The position numbers were made by a program, and so were the translations under genes. Shown here in pieces: positions 47,430-54,129 of a stretch of DNA of 54,129 bases. The stretch is from an uncultured Christensenella sp. (GTDB lineage Bacteria; Bacillota; Clostridia; Christensenellales; Pumilibacteraceae). Within the stretch, counting starts at the first letter, position 1; every line of letters starts with the position of its first letter. Below the pieces are notes generated by a model. That model searched no databases and had not been told where the DNA came from. It worked only from the letters and a program-made list of their open reading frames with translations. The stretch covers positions 1-54,129 of the forward strand of contig CAJUBY010000011.1 in the NCBI GenBank assembly GCA_910585055.1, given 5' to 3'.

Positions 47430-47463
47430 CTTGAATAAAATATATCGCTATATGTTATTCAAG
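47430..47463. repeat. Inverted repeat overlapping the sipL-like ribosome site
   Basis: CTTGAATAA (47430-47438) and TTATTCAAG (47455-47463), with inner ATATA/TATAT. On the mRNA the 3' arm ends in AAG, shared with the AAGGAG ribosome site. It could be an RNA hairpin that limits translation or a DNA operator. Confidence 0.5.
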
Positions 47464-47594
47464 ACGGCAGCGCAATATGCCAACTTATCCCGTTATTGTT
47501 TTTCCGCTTCCGAATATATTGTCGAATCCGCACACTTTTATGGCGCGGTTTCCGACACCGCCGAATATACTGTTTGTACAGACGGAAAAGTTGT

Positions 47595-47834
47595 TTAAGC
47601 TCCGGGCGCGAGCGAAAACTTTATATCGCCGCAGATAACGTCCGAATACGAAAACGAAACCAATTCGCCTGCCGCCGCACGGAAAGTAAATACGGACGGA
47701 AATAGGTCGACGATCTCTCCGTCCATGCGCGTTATCTTTTTTCTGCCTTTATTGATAGCCAGGGAGAGACTCTTCCCTTTTAGATCGGCAATATCCTGTT
47801 TTACCTGTTTTATGTTTACGGCACGTCTTCGCAT
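47595..47834 (-). CDS. veg: Veg protein homologue
   Basis: 79 residues, matching the Veg family of Bacillota (VKQDIADLKGKSLSLAINKG, then DLFPSVFTFR and VSFSYSDVICGDIKF). Veg is linked to biofilm matrix gene expression and spore outgrowth in Bacillus subtilis. SD GGAGG five bases before ATG. It is upstream of, and in the same direction as, the sipL-like gene; the 174-bp gap contains the inverted repeat at 47430-47463. Confidence 0.88.
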   Translation of the reverse strand: MRRRAVNIKQVKQDIADLKGKSLSLAINKGRKKITRMDGEIVDLFPSVFTFRAAAGELVSFSYSDVICGDIKFSLAPGA

Positions 47835-47937
47835 AATATCCTCCGCGAATAATTATTGACATTCTGCGCAAAATTCAAACCGTATGTAAAAAATCGTATA
47901 TTCTCTTAAAAAATCTTTAAAACACCCCTCAAAACAG

Positions 47938-47966
47938 TTTACAAATAATCTTAAAACGCATATAAT
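47938..47966 (+). promoter_or_regulatory. Promoter of the acidic zinc-ribbon gene
   Basis: TTTACA (47938-47943), a 17-bp spacer and TATAAT (47961-47966); GGAG ribosome site downstream. Confidence 0.75.
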
Positions 47967-48006
47967 ATGTGCGATTTACAAGGCAATACAAAACGGAGAT
48001 CTTTTC

Positions 48007-48492
48007 ATGAAAAAAGAAAAAACCAACAAAGACGAACGCCCCGTTTACATCTTATGTCCGCGTTGCGAGATAAACTACATCGACAAGCGCGATAAGCTAT
48101 GCGCTGTCTGCAAAGCCGAACTCGGTTTCGGCGATCCGTCCATTCTTCTGCCCGAAGAGGAAGAAGAACAGGATACGCGTATCTGCCCCGTCTGCCGCGT
48201 CAACTTGCTCGGCGAGGACGAGGAGATCTGTTTCGAGTGCAAAAAAGAACTCGAAGAAAAGGAAAAAGAATCCAAAGAGCTTTCCGACGAAGACGACGAT
48301 AACAATACATGGGAACCGTTCGACGACGACACCGAGGAAGAGATCCCGGACGGTATGCAGGAAATATTGATAGACGACGAGGAAGAGGAAGAAGAGGAGG
48401 AAGAAGTAGAATCGGTTTCGGACGAACCGGATGATTTCGATTTTGACGTAGACCCCGACGATTACGAAGAGGACGAGGAAACCGAAGAATAA
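48007..48492 (+). CDS. Acidic double zinc-ribbon protein, unknown
   Basis: 161 residues. Two CxxC...CxxC ribbons (CPRC..CAVC at ~17-36; CPVC..CFEC at ~60-79) are followed by a lysine/glutamate helix and an ~85-residue tail almost entirely of D and E. The acidic tail could mimic nucleic acid or bind basic proteins; the ribbons may bind nucleic acid or protein. No named family recognised. Good SD and promoter, and a strong terminator, so the gene is real. Confidence 0.8.
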   Translation: MKKEKTNKDERPVYILCPRCEINYIDKRDKLCAVCKAELGFGDPSILLPEEEEEQDTRICPVCRVNLLGEDEEICFECKKELEEKEKESKELSDEDDDNNTWEPFDDDTEEEIPDGMQEILIDDEEEEEEEEEVESVSDEPDDFDFDVDPDDYEEDEETEE

Positions 48493-48513
48493 CGGTATAC
48501 CGACGTTTACGAT

Positions 48514-48544
48514 AAAAAGAGCGCCCGTGACCGGCGCTCTTTTT
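48514..48544. terminator. Bidirectional terminator
   Basis: Perfect 12-bp stem AAAAAGAGCGCC / GGCGCTCTTTTT with a 7-nt loop, between the zinc-ribbon gene and the convergent malQ. Confidence 0.92.
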
Positions 48545-48569
48545 GTTTGCATTATTTATGACATCGGCG

Positions 48570-50012
48570 TTATGCGCGCCCGTATTTTTGTAGCAGCTTA
48601 CGTATAGCACCTGCTTTTTTCGTCCATTTATCGGAGGAACGCCACACCCAGTTACCGCCCAGTGTAGACGGAGTGTTCATTCTCGCCTTGGACGGTAAAT
48701 TCAAAAAGTCTTGCATAGGTATTATTACGGTATCGGCGGCGGACGACATAAGCCTTTCCGTTATCTCTGCCGCAACGTTATCCCCGTCGTAACCCAGCGT
48801 TCGCCGCACCAGCGATTTTGTATCGTCCGAAAGCGATTCGAACCATCCGCGAGTAGTGTCGTTGTCATGCGTGCCCGGATATGCGACGCAATTGTTATTG
48901 TAGTTGGTATAGTAAAAATCATTATACGGATTGCCGTCGAACGAAAACTGCATTATCTTCATTCCGGGATAACAGGTACGCCGTACAAGTTCGCGCACGC
49001 AATCGTGAAGCTCGCCGAGATCTTCGGCTATTATTGCCGGATCGCCCAGCTCGCGCCGTATCGTATCGAAAAATTCCATTCCGGGTCCGGGCCGCCACTC
49101 GCCTACCTTTGCGTCCCGACGGTCGGCGGGGATCACGTAATAATCCGCAAACGCGCGGAAATGGTCGATACGGATAACGTCGTACAGTTTAAGAGCCATG
49201 CGCATCCGCATGACCCACCAGGAATAACCGGTGGTACGCATGTATTCCCAATCGTATATGGGGTTGCCCCACAGCTGCCCGTCCGCCGAAAAATAATCGG
49301 GGGGGACCCCGGCAACGACCTTGCGCGACAGATCTTCATTCAGCAAAAACTGCTTTGGATCGCTCCACACTTCCACGGAATCATGTGCGACATAGATAGG
49401 CATGTCCCCGACTATCTTTATACCTTTCGAGTTTGCGTATGCCTTGAGCGCGGACCACTGCGTAAAAAATTCGTACTGTAAAAACTTATGAAATTCCGCC
49501 GCCTTACCGAATCTTGTCATATCCGCCGTACGGTGCATGTATTTTTCTTCCCATGTATACCACGCCTGCATCCCGTGCTCTTCTTTAAGCGCCATGAATA
49601 AAGCGTAATCGTCCAGCCAAAAAGCATTTTCCGTTTTAAATTTTTCGTAGTCTTCGGCCGGCGCTTTTATAAAACGCCTAAAAGCTTTGCGCAACGTGTT
49701 GTATCTTTCATTATATACCGCCGCGTAATCCACAGCCTTCAGCGGATATTCGGGCGCTTCCGATTTTTTAAGCAGCCCGTCGGAGATCAATGTGTCTATA
49801 TCTATAAAATAAGGGTTGCCGGCAACGGCGCTGGGCGACTGATACGGAGAATCCCCGTACGACGTAGGACAAAGCGGCAGTACCTGCCACAGCGACAGTC
49901 CCGAACTCGACAAAAAATCGACAAACTCATACGCCGATCTGCCCAAAGACCCTATTCCCCTACTGTTCGGCAACGAAGATATGTGCATCAATACACCGGC
50001 TTTTCGTTCCAC
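48570..50012 (-). CDS. malQ: 4-alpha-glucanotransferase
   Basis: Amylomaltase (GH77) moving glucan segments between maltodextrins in the cytoplasm, 480 residues. LMHISSLPNSRGIGSLG and SPYQSPSAVAGNPYFID are typical N-terminal motifs. Also present are VIRIDHFRAFADYY (nucleophile Asp region), IAEDLGELHDCV (acid Glu) and PGTHDNDTTRGW. The start is GTG with AGGT upstream. It completes the maltodextrin pathway of the malEFG-amy-pulA operon 32 kb away. Confidence 0.96.
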   Translation of the reverse strand: MERKAGVLMHISSLPNSRGIGSLGRSAYEFVDFLSSSGLSLWQVLPLCPTSYGDSPYQSPSAVAGNPYFIDIDTLISDGLLKKSEAPEYPLKAVDYAAVYNERYNTLRKAFRRFIKAPAEDYEKFKTENAFWLDDYALFMALKEEHGMQAWYTWEEKYMHRTADMTRFGKAAEFHKFLQYEFFTQWSALKAYANSKGIKIVGDMPIYVAHDSVEVWSDPKQFLLNEDLSRKVVAGVPPDYFSADGQLWGNPIYDWEYMRTTGYSWWVMRMRMALKLYDVIRIDHFRAFADYYVIPADRRDAKVGEWRPGPGMEFFDTIRRELGDPAIIAEDLGELHDCVRELVRRTCYPGMKIMQFSFDGNPYNDFYYTNYNNNCVAYPGTHDNDTTRGWFESLSDDTKSLVRRTLGYDGDNVAAEITERLMSSAADTVIIPMQDFLNLPSKARMNTPSTLGGNWVWRSSDKWTKKAGAIRKLLQKYGRA

Positions 50013-50042
50013 GTTTCACCTACCTATTAACCGTATATTTTA

Positions 50043-50071
50043 AGTATAGCATAAAAATATAAGAATTACAA
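50043..50071 (-). promoter_or_regulatory. malQ promoter
   Basis: On the minus strand, TTGTAA (50066-50071), a 17-bp spacer and TATACT (50043-50048) with an extended TG. Confidence 0.72.
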
Positions 50072-50139
50072 TTGTATAGCCGTATTTTTTGATATTTTTT
50101 GATCGGAGCGTCAAACCTTATATTAATGTACGTTTACAT

Positions 50140-50167
50140 AAAAAGCCGCCGCATAATTGCGGCGGCT
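50140..50167 (-). terminator. Terminator after pckA
   Basis: On the minus strand, AGCCGCCGC / GCGGCGGCT with a 6-nt loop, followed by T-run; 24 bp after the pckA stop. Confidence 0.9.
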
Positions 50168-50190
50168 CTGCATTGTATCCGTTTATAAGA

Positions 50191-51768
50191 TCACGCCTTG
50201 GGACCGGCATTTACTATAACTTGATCGAGATCGTACTTTTTGATATTCTCCGCAAAGTCATGCGCCAACTTTTTGGCAAGTCTGTCGTATTCCGATTTAT
50301 CCTTCCAAACGTTTTTGGGATTGAGGATATTGCTTTCGACATTCGGGCACGTTTTGGGAATGGCAAGTCCGAAGAAAGGTTCGGTCTCGTATTCGACATC
50401 GGCAAGCGTTCCGTCGAGTGCGGCGGTCACGATGGCGCGTGTCGCCGGCAAGCTCATACGCTTGCCTACGCCGTAGGCGCCGCCCGTCCAGCCCGTATTT
50501 ATAAGGTATACGCTTGAACCGTGTTTTTCGATCTTTTCGCCCAAAAGCTTTGCGTATTCCGCCGACGGCAGAGGCATGAACGGCGCACCGAAACAAGTCG
50601 AAAATGTGCTTACCGGATCGGTGATGCCGCGTTCAGTCCCGGCGACCTTGCTGGTATAGCCGGAAACGAAATAGAACATAGCCTGTTCCTTAGTCAGTTT
50701 AGCAACGGGCGGCAGAACGCCGAACGCATCCGCAGTAAGGAAAATAACGGTTTTGGGATGTTTACCTACAGAGGGAACGACTTTGTTGGGAATGAAATCT
50801 ATGGGATAAGAAACTCTGGTGTTTTCGGTCAAACTTCTGTCTGTATAGTCGGGCGTACGTGTTTTATCGTCCATGACGACATTTTCCACAAGCGCACCGA
50901 ACCGTATCGCGCCGTATATCTCTGGCTCGTGTTCTTTGCTGAGATCGATACATTTCGCATAGCATCCGCCTTCGATATTGAATATACCGTCATCGGACCA
51001 ACCGTGCTCGTCATCGCCTATAAGTCCGCGCTTGGGGTCTGCGGAAAGCGTCGTTTTACCGGTACCGGAAAGACCGAAAAACAGCGCGGTATCGCCGCTG
51101 CCGTCCAGCGCCATGTTAGCCGAACAGTGCATTCCCAAAACGCCCTTTTGCGGCAGCAGATAGTTCATAAGACTGAACACCGATTTTTTCATTTCGCCGG
51201 CATACTTGGAACCCACGACGAGAATTATCTTTTTATTGAGGCAGAGCAGTATAGCCGCTTCGCTGTTGGTGCCGCACTCTTTGGGATCGAGCTTAAGCCC
51301 GGGTACGGCAATAAGAGTATAATCTTCCTTAAAGTTTTTGAGCTCTGCATCCGTAGGACGGATAAGCATGTTGTTCATAAACAGATTTTCTGACGCATAT
51401 TCGTTTATAACGCGCACCGAAACGCGGTATTTGGGATCCGCGCCGGCAAAGCCGTCAAACAGATATACATTCTTACCCGAAAGATACTCGCCGACTTTTT
51501 TGTAAATGAGTTCGAATTTGTCGAGTGGGAACTTTTTATTTTCGGTGCCCCAGCCTATCTTTTCGGAAACACCGGGTTCGTCGACGATAAACCGATCTTT
51601 CGGCGAACGTCCGGTGTACGCACCCGTTTCGACAAGCAACGCGCCCGTATCCATCAGCTTCGACTGTTCGGTCTCCAAAGCTTCTTCGGTGAGTACAGCC
51701 GGACAAAGATTGCGTTCGACTTTTTTGGGATTTGCTATCCCGTACTTTTCAATACCGTATGTTTGCAT
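50191..51768 (-). CDS. pckA: ATP-dependent phosphoenolpyruvate carboxykinase
   Basis: Oxaloacetate + ATP to phosphoenolpyruvate + CO2 + ADP, or the reverse CO2-fixing direction in anaerobes. 525 residues. Kinase loop GLSGTGKTTLSAD (~230) and GDDEHGWSDDGIFNIEGGCY (Mn and ATP site) are canonical; RSPKDRF is near the N-terminus. SD AAAGGAG. A small GC hairpin (GGGC AAAGA GCCC) sits just before the SD. It follows rsmA by 76 bp with no clear terminator between. Confidence 0.97.
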   Translation of the reverse strand: MQTYGIEKYGIANPKKVERNLCPAVLTEEALETEQSKLMDTGALLVETGAYTGRSPKDRFIVDEPGVSEKIGWGTENKKFPLDKFELIYKKVGEYLSGKNVYLFDGFAGADPKYRVSVRVINEYASENLFMNNMLIRPTDAELKNFKEDYTLIAVPGLKLDPKECGTNSEAAILLCLNKKIILVVGSKYAGEMKKSVFSLMNYLLPQKGVLGMHCSANMALDGSGDTALFFGLSGTGKTTLSADPKRGLIGDDEHGWSDDGIFNIEGGCYAKCIDLSKEHEPEIYGAIRFGALVENVVMDDKTRTPDYTDRSLTENTRVSYPIDFIPNKVVPSVGKHPKTVIFLTADAFGVLPPVAKLTKEQAMFYFVSGYTSKVAGTERGITDPVSTFSTCFGAPFMPLPSAEYAKLLGEKIEKHGSSVYLINTGWTGGAYGVGKRMSLPATRAIVTAALDGTLADVEYETEPFFGLAIPKTCPNVESNILNPKNVWKDKSEYDRLAKKLAHDFAENIKKYDLDQVIVNAGPKA

Positions 51769-51844
51769 ATTTGCTCCTTTGGGCTCTTTGCCCTATTATT
51801 GTAATTGTTTATCACTGCGGCATATCATATGATCGGCATACTGC

Positions 51845-52654
51845 TCAGGCTCTGCCTAGCGCCGCCGCCAGCCGTTTGAGTCCGTCTGCACCCAGCTCTT
51901 CGGCACGCGCAGACGCCGTGTGCCCCAACGACGAAAGCGCATTCGTAATATCCGATTTATTTATGCCTGCCGTAGTCAAATTGTTAACGACGGTCTTACG
52001 CTTTTGCGCGAAACACTGTTTAATAAATATATCGAGTTCGTCGGTAAGCTCCGCACCGGGCAGCTTATCCAATCTTATAAGCGTACTGTCGACTTCCGGC
52101 ATAGGCGTAAAATCCCATGATTTTATATCGCGTATCCTCGTAGGTTTGGCAACGGCCTGCACCGAAGCGGAAAGCGCGCCGAAATCGCCGCCGCTCACCG
52201 CGCATATACGGTCCGCCACTTCCTTTTGCACAAGACATGTTACGGATCCGCAAAGCTGCGATTTTAAAAATAAAAATATCATCGGCGTGGTAACATAGTA
52301 CGGCAAATTGGCTATCACTATGTACGGCTCGCCTATCAGCATGTCTACAGTTTCCGCGCCCAGCTCCAGCACATTATTGCTGAAAAGCCTGACGTTACCG
52401 AATTCTCCCAAAGTCTCGTCGAGTATTGGAAACAGTGTTTCGTCTATCTCGAACGCGCAAAGGCTTTTCGCCCGTGCCGCAATAGCACGCGAAAGCGTTC
52501 CGGCGCCTGCGCCTATCTCCACAACGCATTTCCCGTCCGCGCCGCCGGCTTCGGCGATCTCGTCCAGCAAATCGGCATCGAAAATAAAATTCTGTCCGAA
52601 CGCTTTTTTATACTTGAATCGGTGTTTCGCCAAAACGCCTTCGAAATCTACCAT
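51845..52654 (-). CDS. rsmA: 16S rRNA dimethyladenosine transferase
   Basis: KsgA-type enzyme making m6,2A at A1518/A1519 of 16S rRNA. 269 residues, ATG at 52654. KKAFGQNFIFD (N-terminal motif), SAM loop VEIGAGAGTLS (~45-55), and catalytic NLPYYVTTP (~112). The promoter's TATAAT is 6 nt upstream of ATG and there is no SD, so the mRNA is predicted to be leaderless. Confidence 0.95.
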   Translation of the reverse strand: MVDFEGVLAKHRFKYKKAFGQNFIFDADLLDEIAEAGGADGKCVVEIGAGAGTLSRAIAARAKSLCAFEIDETLFPILDETLGEFGNVRLFSNNVLELGAETVDMLIGEPYIVIANLPYYVTTPMIFLFLKSQLCGSVTCLVQKEVADRICAVSGGDFGALSASVQAVAKPTRIRDIKSWDFTPMPEVDSTLIRLDKLPGAELTDELDIFIKQCFAQKRKTVVNNLTTAGINKSDITNALSSLGHTASARAEELGADGLKRLAAALGRA

Positions 52655-52660
52655 GATGTC

Positions 52661-52689
52661 ATTATATCATACCGCCTTTAAAAAGGCAA
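52661..52689 (-). promoter_or_regulatory. rsmA promoter, leaderless geometry
   Basis: On the minus strand, TTGCCT (52684-52689), a 17-bp spacer ending TG-A, and TATAAT (52661-52666): an extended -10. Then 6 nt and ATG. Confidence 0.75.
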
Positions 52690-52995
52690 GTTAAAATACG
52701 CATTCAATCGAGTAATATTATTCGCAAAATCATAACTTTAAATATGTACATTAATATGTATAATACTTCTCCGAACCGGTACGATCAGTATACCGCATCC
52801 GATCCGCTAACGACATATTACAATCTCCGAAAACGGCGTTCGATTCCGCGGAAAACAGTGTCTGCGTGCACAGTCTGCCGACGAAATGCTCTTTTAAAAT
52901 GTATGATAAAACGATAAATATTTTATATGCCTTACCGTTCCACAAAATTTGCGAAAAGGACATAAAAATACCACGGCGGAAAGGGCACGAAAATG
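52690..52995. other. Gap between rsmA and the Spo0A-like gene
   Basis: About 300 bp between the two divergent promoters. A 70-codon open frame on the minus strand lacks a ribosome site and family match. I see no RNA gene or repeat. Confidence 0.4.
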
Positions 52996-53024
52996 TTGAT
53001 TAATGTCGATAAAGCATGTAAAAT
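52996..53024 (+). promoter_or_regulatory. Promoter of the Spo0A-like gene, leaderless geometry
   Basis: TTGATT (52996-53001), a 17-bp spacer and TAAAAT (53019-53024), then 6 nt and ATG 53031. Confidence 0.7.
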
Positions 53025-53030
53025 ATATAC

Positions 53031-53462
53031 ATGAAAAATATTGTTATAAATAATTACGTAAATGTGCTGATCGATCCGAACAACAGGTTCAAGGCGGAGA
53101 AACTTACTCTATTGAGCGGTATCAGATCCGATCTTAAAGGCAGTAAGTTTCTTATCGATTCGACTATACTGTACGGAACGGACAGCAGTACCGCGTTTTG
53201 CGAGATCTACGATATAGTCGGCAAATACCGAAACGTAAAACCCAAAACTTTGATGCGCGCCATATCGTATTCTTTGGCTCAGTCGTTCTCTATTGCCGAA
53301 CGCCTGTCGGCATTAGTCGGTGTAAATATACCGTCGAGCGATATCCACAGCGGCTTGGTCATCGCCTATCTCGGCAGACTGTTCAAAAATCCGGCGCTCG
53401 CCGCATGTAATATCCAAGACCTTATTTCGATGCCCGACACGGACAAAAAAATAAGTCGGTAG
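53031..53462 (+). CDS. Orphan Spo0A C-terminal-type DNA-binding protein
   Basis: 143 residues. Residues ~28-118 align with the DNA-binding domain of Spo0A: SGIRSDLKGSKFL (GVPAHIKGYLYL in Spo0A), a recognition-helix segment VKPKTLMRAISYSLAQS (TTASRVERAIRHAIEVAWS), and LVGVNIPSSDIHSGLVIAYL (LFGYTVS..NSEFIAMVAD). No phosphoreceiver domain precedes it, so it cannot be switched by the sporulation phosphorelay in the usual way. It could compete for Spo0A boxes or regulate its own set. No SD; leaderless start. No other sporulation gene adjoins it. Confidence 0.65.
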   Translation: MKNIVINNYVNVLIDPNNRFKAEKLTLLSGIRSDLKGSKFLIDSTILYGTDSSTAFCEIYDIVGKYRNVKPKTLMRAISYSLAQSFSIAERLSALVGVNIPSSDIHSGLVIAYLGRLFKNPALAACNIQDLISMPDTDKKISR

Positions 53463-53519
53463 ACATCCCGAAACGTTCGCGCATACAGAACGAAAATTTA
53501 TAAAATATAGTAAAAGGGT

Positions 53520-53549
53520 TTGACAAATCGCCGCCGATAATGTTATAAT
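53520..53549 (+). promoter_or_regulatory. Promoter of the tRNA cluster
   Basis: TTGACA (53520-53525), an 18-bp spacer with TG-T, and TATAAT (53544-53549); the first tRNA starts 14 nt later. Confidence 0.85.
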
Positions 53550-53563
53550 CTTCAATGTCGAAT

Positions 53564-53638
53564 GCGGAAATGGCTCAATGGTAGAGCAGTAGCTTCCCAA
53601 GCTGAAGGTTGCGGGTTCGATTCCCGTTTTCCGCTCCA
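53564..53638 (+). tRNA. tRNA-Gly, anticodon CCC
   Basis: 75 nt with encoded CCA. Acceptor GCGGAAA/TTTCCGC, D-stem GCTC/GAGC, anticodon loop TTCCCAA (reads GGG), T-loop TTCGATT. The base pair at the top of the anticodon stem is a G-A mismatch (27-43), with a T-G below it. Confidence 0.95.
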
Positions 53639-53665
53639 ACGGAAACGGGTGTCCGTTTTCGTCAT

Positions 53666-53741
53666 CGAGGTGTAGCGCAGTTGGTAGCGCGCATGGTTCG
53701 GGACCATGAGGCCGCGAGTTCGAGTCTCGCCACTTCGACCA
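53666..53741 (+). tRNA. tRNA-Pro, anticodon CGG
   Basis: 76 nt with encoded CCA. Acceptor CGAGGTG/CACTTCG with one G-T, anticodon stem CATGG/CCATG, loop TTCGGGA (reads CCG), T-loop TTCGAGT. Confidence 0.96.
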
Positions 53742-53783
53742 TTTAAAATACGCGCCGTGCAAAATACAGTGCGCGCAAAACTA

Positions 53784-53872
53784 GGAGCGGTATCGAAGTG
53801 GTCATAACGGGCCTGACTCGAAATCAGGTAGCCCGCAAGGGCTCGTGGGTTCGAATCCCACCCGCTCCGCCA
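53784..53872 (+). tRNA. tRNA-Ser, anticodon CGA
   Basis: 89 nt with encoded CCA and a long variable arm. Acceptor GGAGCGG/CCGCTCC, anticodon stem CCTGA/TCAGG, loop CTCGAAA (reads TCG). Confidence 0.97.
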
Positions 53873-53877
53873 TTAGT

Positions 53878-53917
53878 GAATAATACGAACCCACGCCAAA
53901 GTGAGTTCGTATTATTC
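53878..53917. terminator. Terminator after the tRNA cluster
   Basis: Perfect 13-bp stem GAATAATACGAAC / GTTCGTATTATTC, with TTT following on the plus strand. Confidence 0.75.
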
Positions 53918-53950
53918 TTTGAAAGAGAATACTTCGGCGTTTGCGTTGGA

Positions 53951-54034
53951 ATGAATATAGCGTCGCCGGAACCGCCTACACCGACAGCGTGGAAAACACA
54001 AAAGCGTGATGAGAACGGCAACTTTACAAAATAG
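53951..54034 (+). CDS. Possible 27-residue Pro-rich ORF
   Basis: MNIASPEPPTPTAWKTQKR then DENGNFTK, stop TAG. It has no convincing ribosome site or promoter. It lies between the tRNA terminator and a second hairpin. The Pro-rich composition is non-random, but there is no family match. Confidence 0.2.
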   Translation: MNIASPEPPTPTAWKTQKRDENGNFTK

Positions 54035-54039
54035 CGATA

Positions 54040-54071
54040 AAGGCACTTTAAGAGAAATCTCGGAGTGCCTT
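54040..54071 (+). terminator. Hairpin at the window's right edge
   Basis: AAGGCACT pairs with AGTGCCTT around a 16-nt loop. Without a clear T-run its role is uncertain; the next gene lies outside the window. Confidence 0.4.
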
Positions 54072-54129
54072 ACGGTTTGCTTGATTAAGTATTTTGGTTT
54101 TGCTATAATAATTGTACGATAAACAGTAA

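Noticed and set aside
52751..52963. 70-codon frame on the minus strand between rsmA and the Spo0A-like gene
   Set aside because: No ribosome site, promoter or family resemblance; the composition is like intergenic DNA.
53798..54034. 78-codon frame running through tRNA-Ser
   Set aside because: Its first 25 codons are the tRNA gene itself; only the final 27 codons could be a separate small ORF.

Overview
The window looks like chromosome from an uncultured, starch-using anaerobe of the Bacillota (class Clostridia). This is inferred from gene content, not from a marker search. The supporting genes are a Veg homologue, a SipL/DUF3794-LysM spore-coat-type protein, an orphan Spo0A C-terminal-type protein, a TM287/288-type heterodimeric ABC exporter, secA next to prfB, and clear Shine-Dalgarno (SD) sites with near-consensus sigma-A promoters (TTGACA, 17 bp, TATAAT). 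Most genes are on the minus strand.

Layout. 1-7.4 kb: rpoC (3' end cut by the window) and rpoB, with their own promoter and no rplJL next to them. 7.5-16.5 kb: an alpha-glucan operon in the order malE, malF, malG, alpha-amylase, cell-anchored type I pullulanase. It has no transporter ATPase; malQ lies apart at 48.6-50.0 kb. 16.7-18.5 kb: two enzyme homologues with altered catalytic residues (a RhaD-like aldolase and a nucleoside-hydrolase-like protein). 18.6-22.4 kb: a 1266-residue membrane-anchored repeat protein of unknown function. 22.5-25.0 kb: copA, whose last 66 codons are a CopZ-like domain with its own internal SD and start. 25.2-27.7 kb: a metal-site-less amidase homologue, a TetR regulator with a palindromic operator, and two small membrane proteins. 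27.7-32.7 kb: tsaD, prfB, secA. 33.3-35.5 kb: uracil salvage (uraA-upp). 35.6-37.0 kb: an AT-rich 1.33-kb island bounded by 14-bp inverted repeats, holding one gene and a heavily structured noncoding segment. 37.0-39.8 kb: ribokinase and a Na/Pi cotransporter. 39.9-44.3 kb: a heterodimeric ABC exporter and cysK. Then come ispE, sipL-like, veg, an acidic zinc-ribbon protein, malQ, pckA, rsmA, the Spo0A-like orphan, and three tRNA genes (Gly-CCC, Pro-CGG, Ser-CGA), all reading G-ending codons.

How the genes work together. Extracellular pullulanase and amylase would cut alpha-glucans. MalEFG imports the oligosaccharides, MalQ rearranges them, and PckA links the C4 and C3 pools. uraA/upp salvage uracil, and ribokinase uses ribose.

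The most unexpected signal is promoter geometry. Four genes (copA, ispE, rsmA, the Spo0A-like gene) have a -35/-10 pair with 17-bp spacing and an ATG exactly 6 nt after the -10, with no SD. A fifth (the ABC exporter) has the ATG 9 nt after the -10. This implies leaderless mRNAs existing beside ordinary SD-led genes. Other items worth following are the internal CopZ start, the inverted-repeat island, and the enzyme homologues with substituted catalytic residues.
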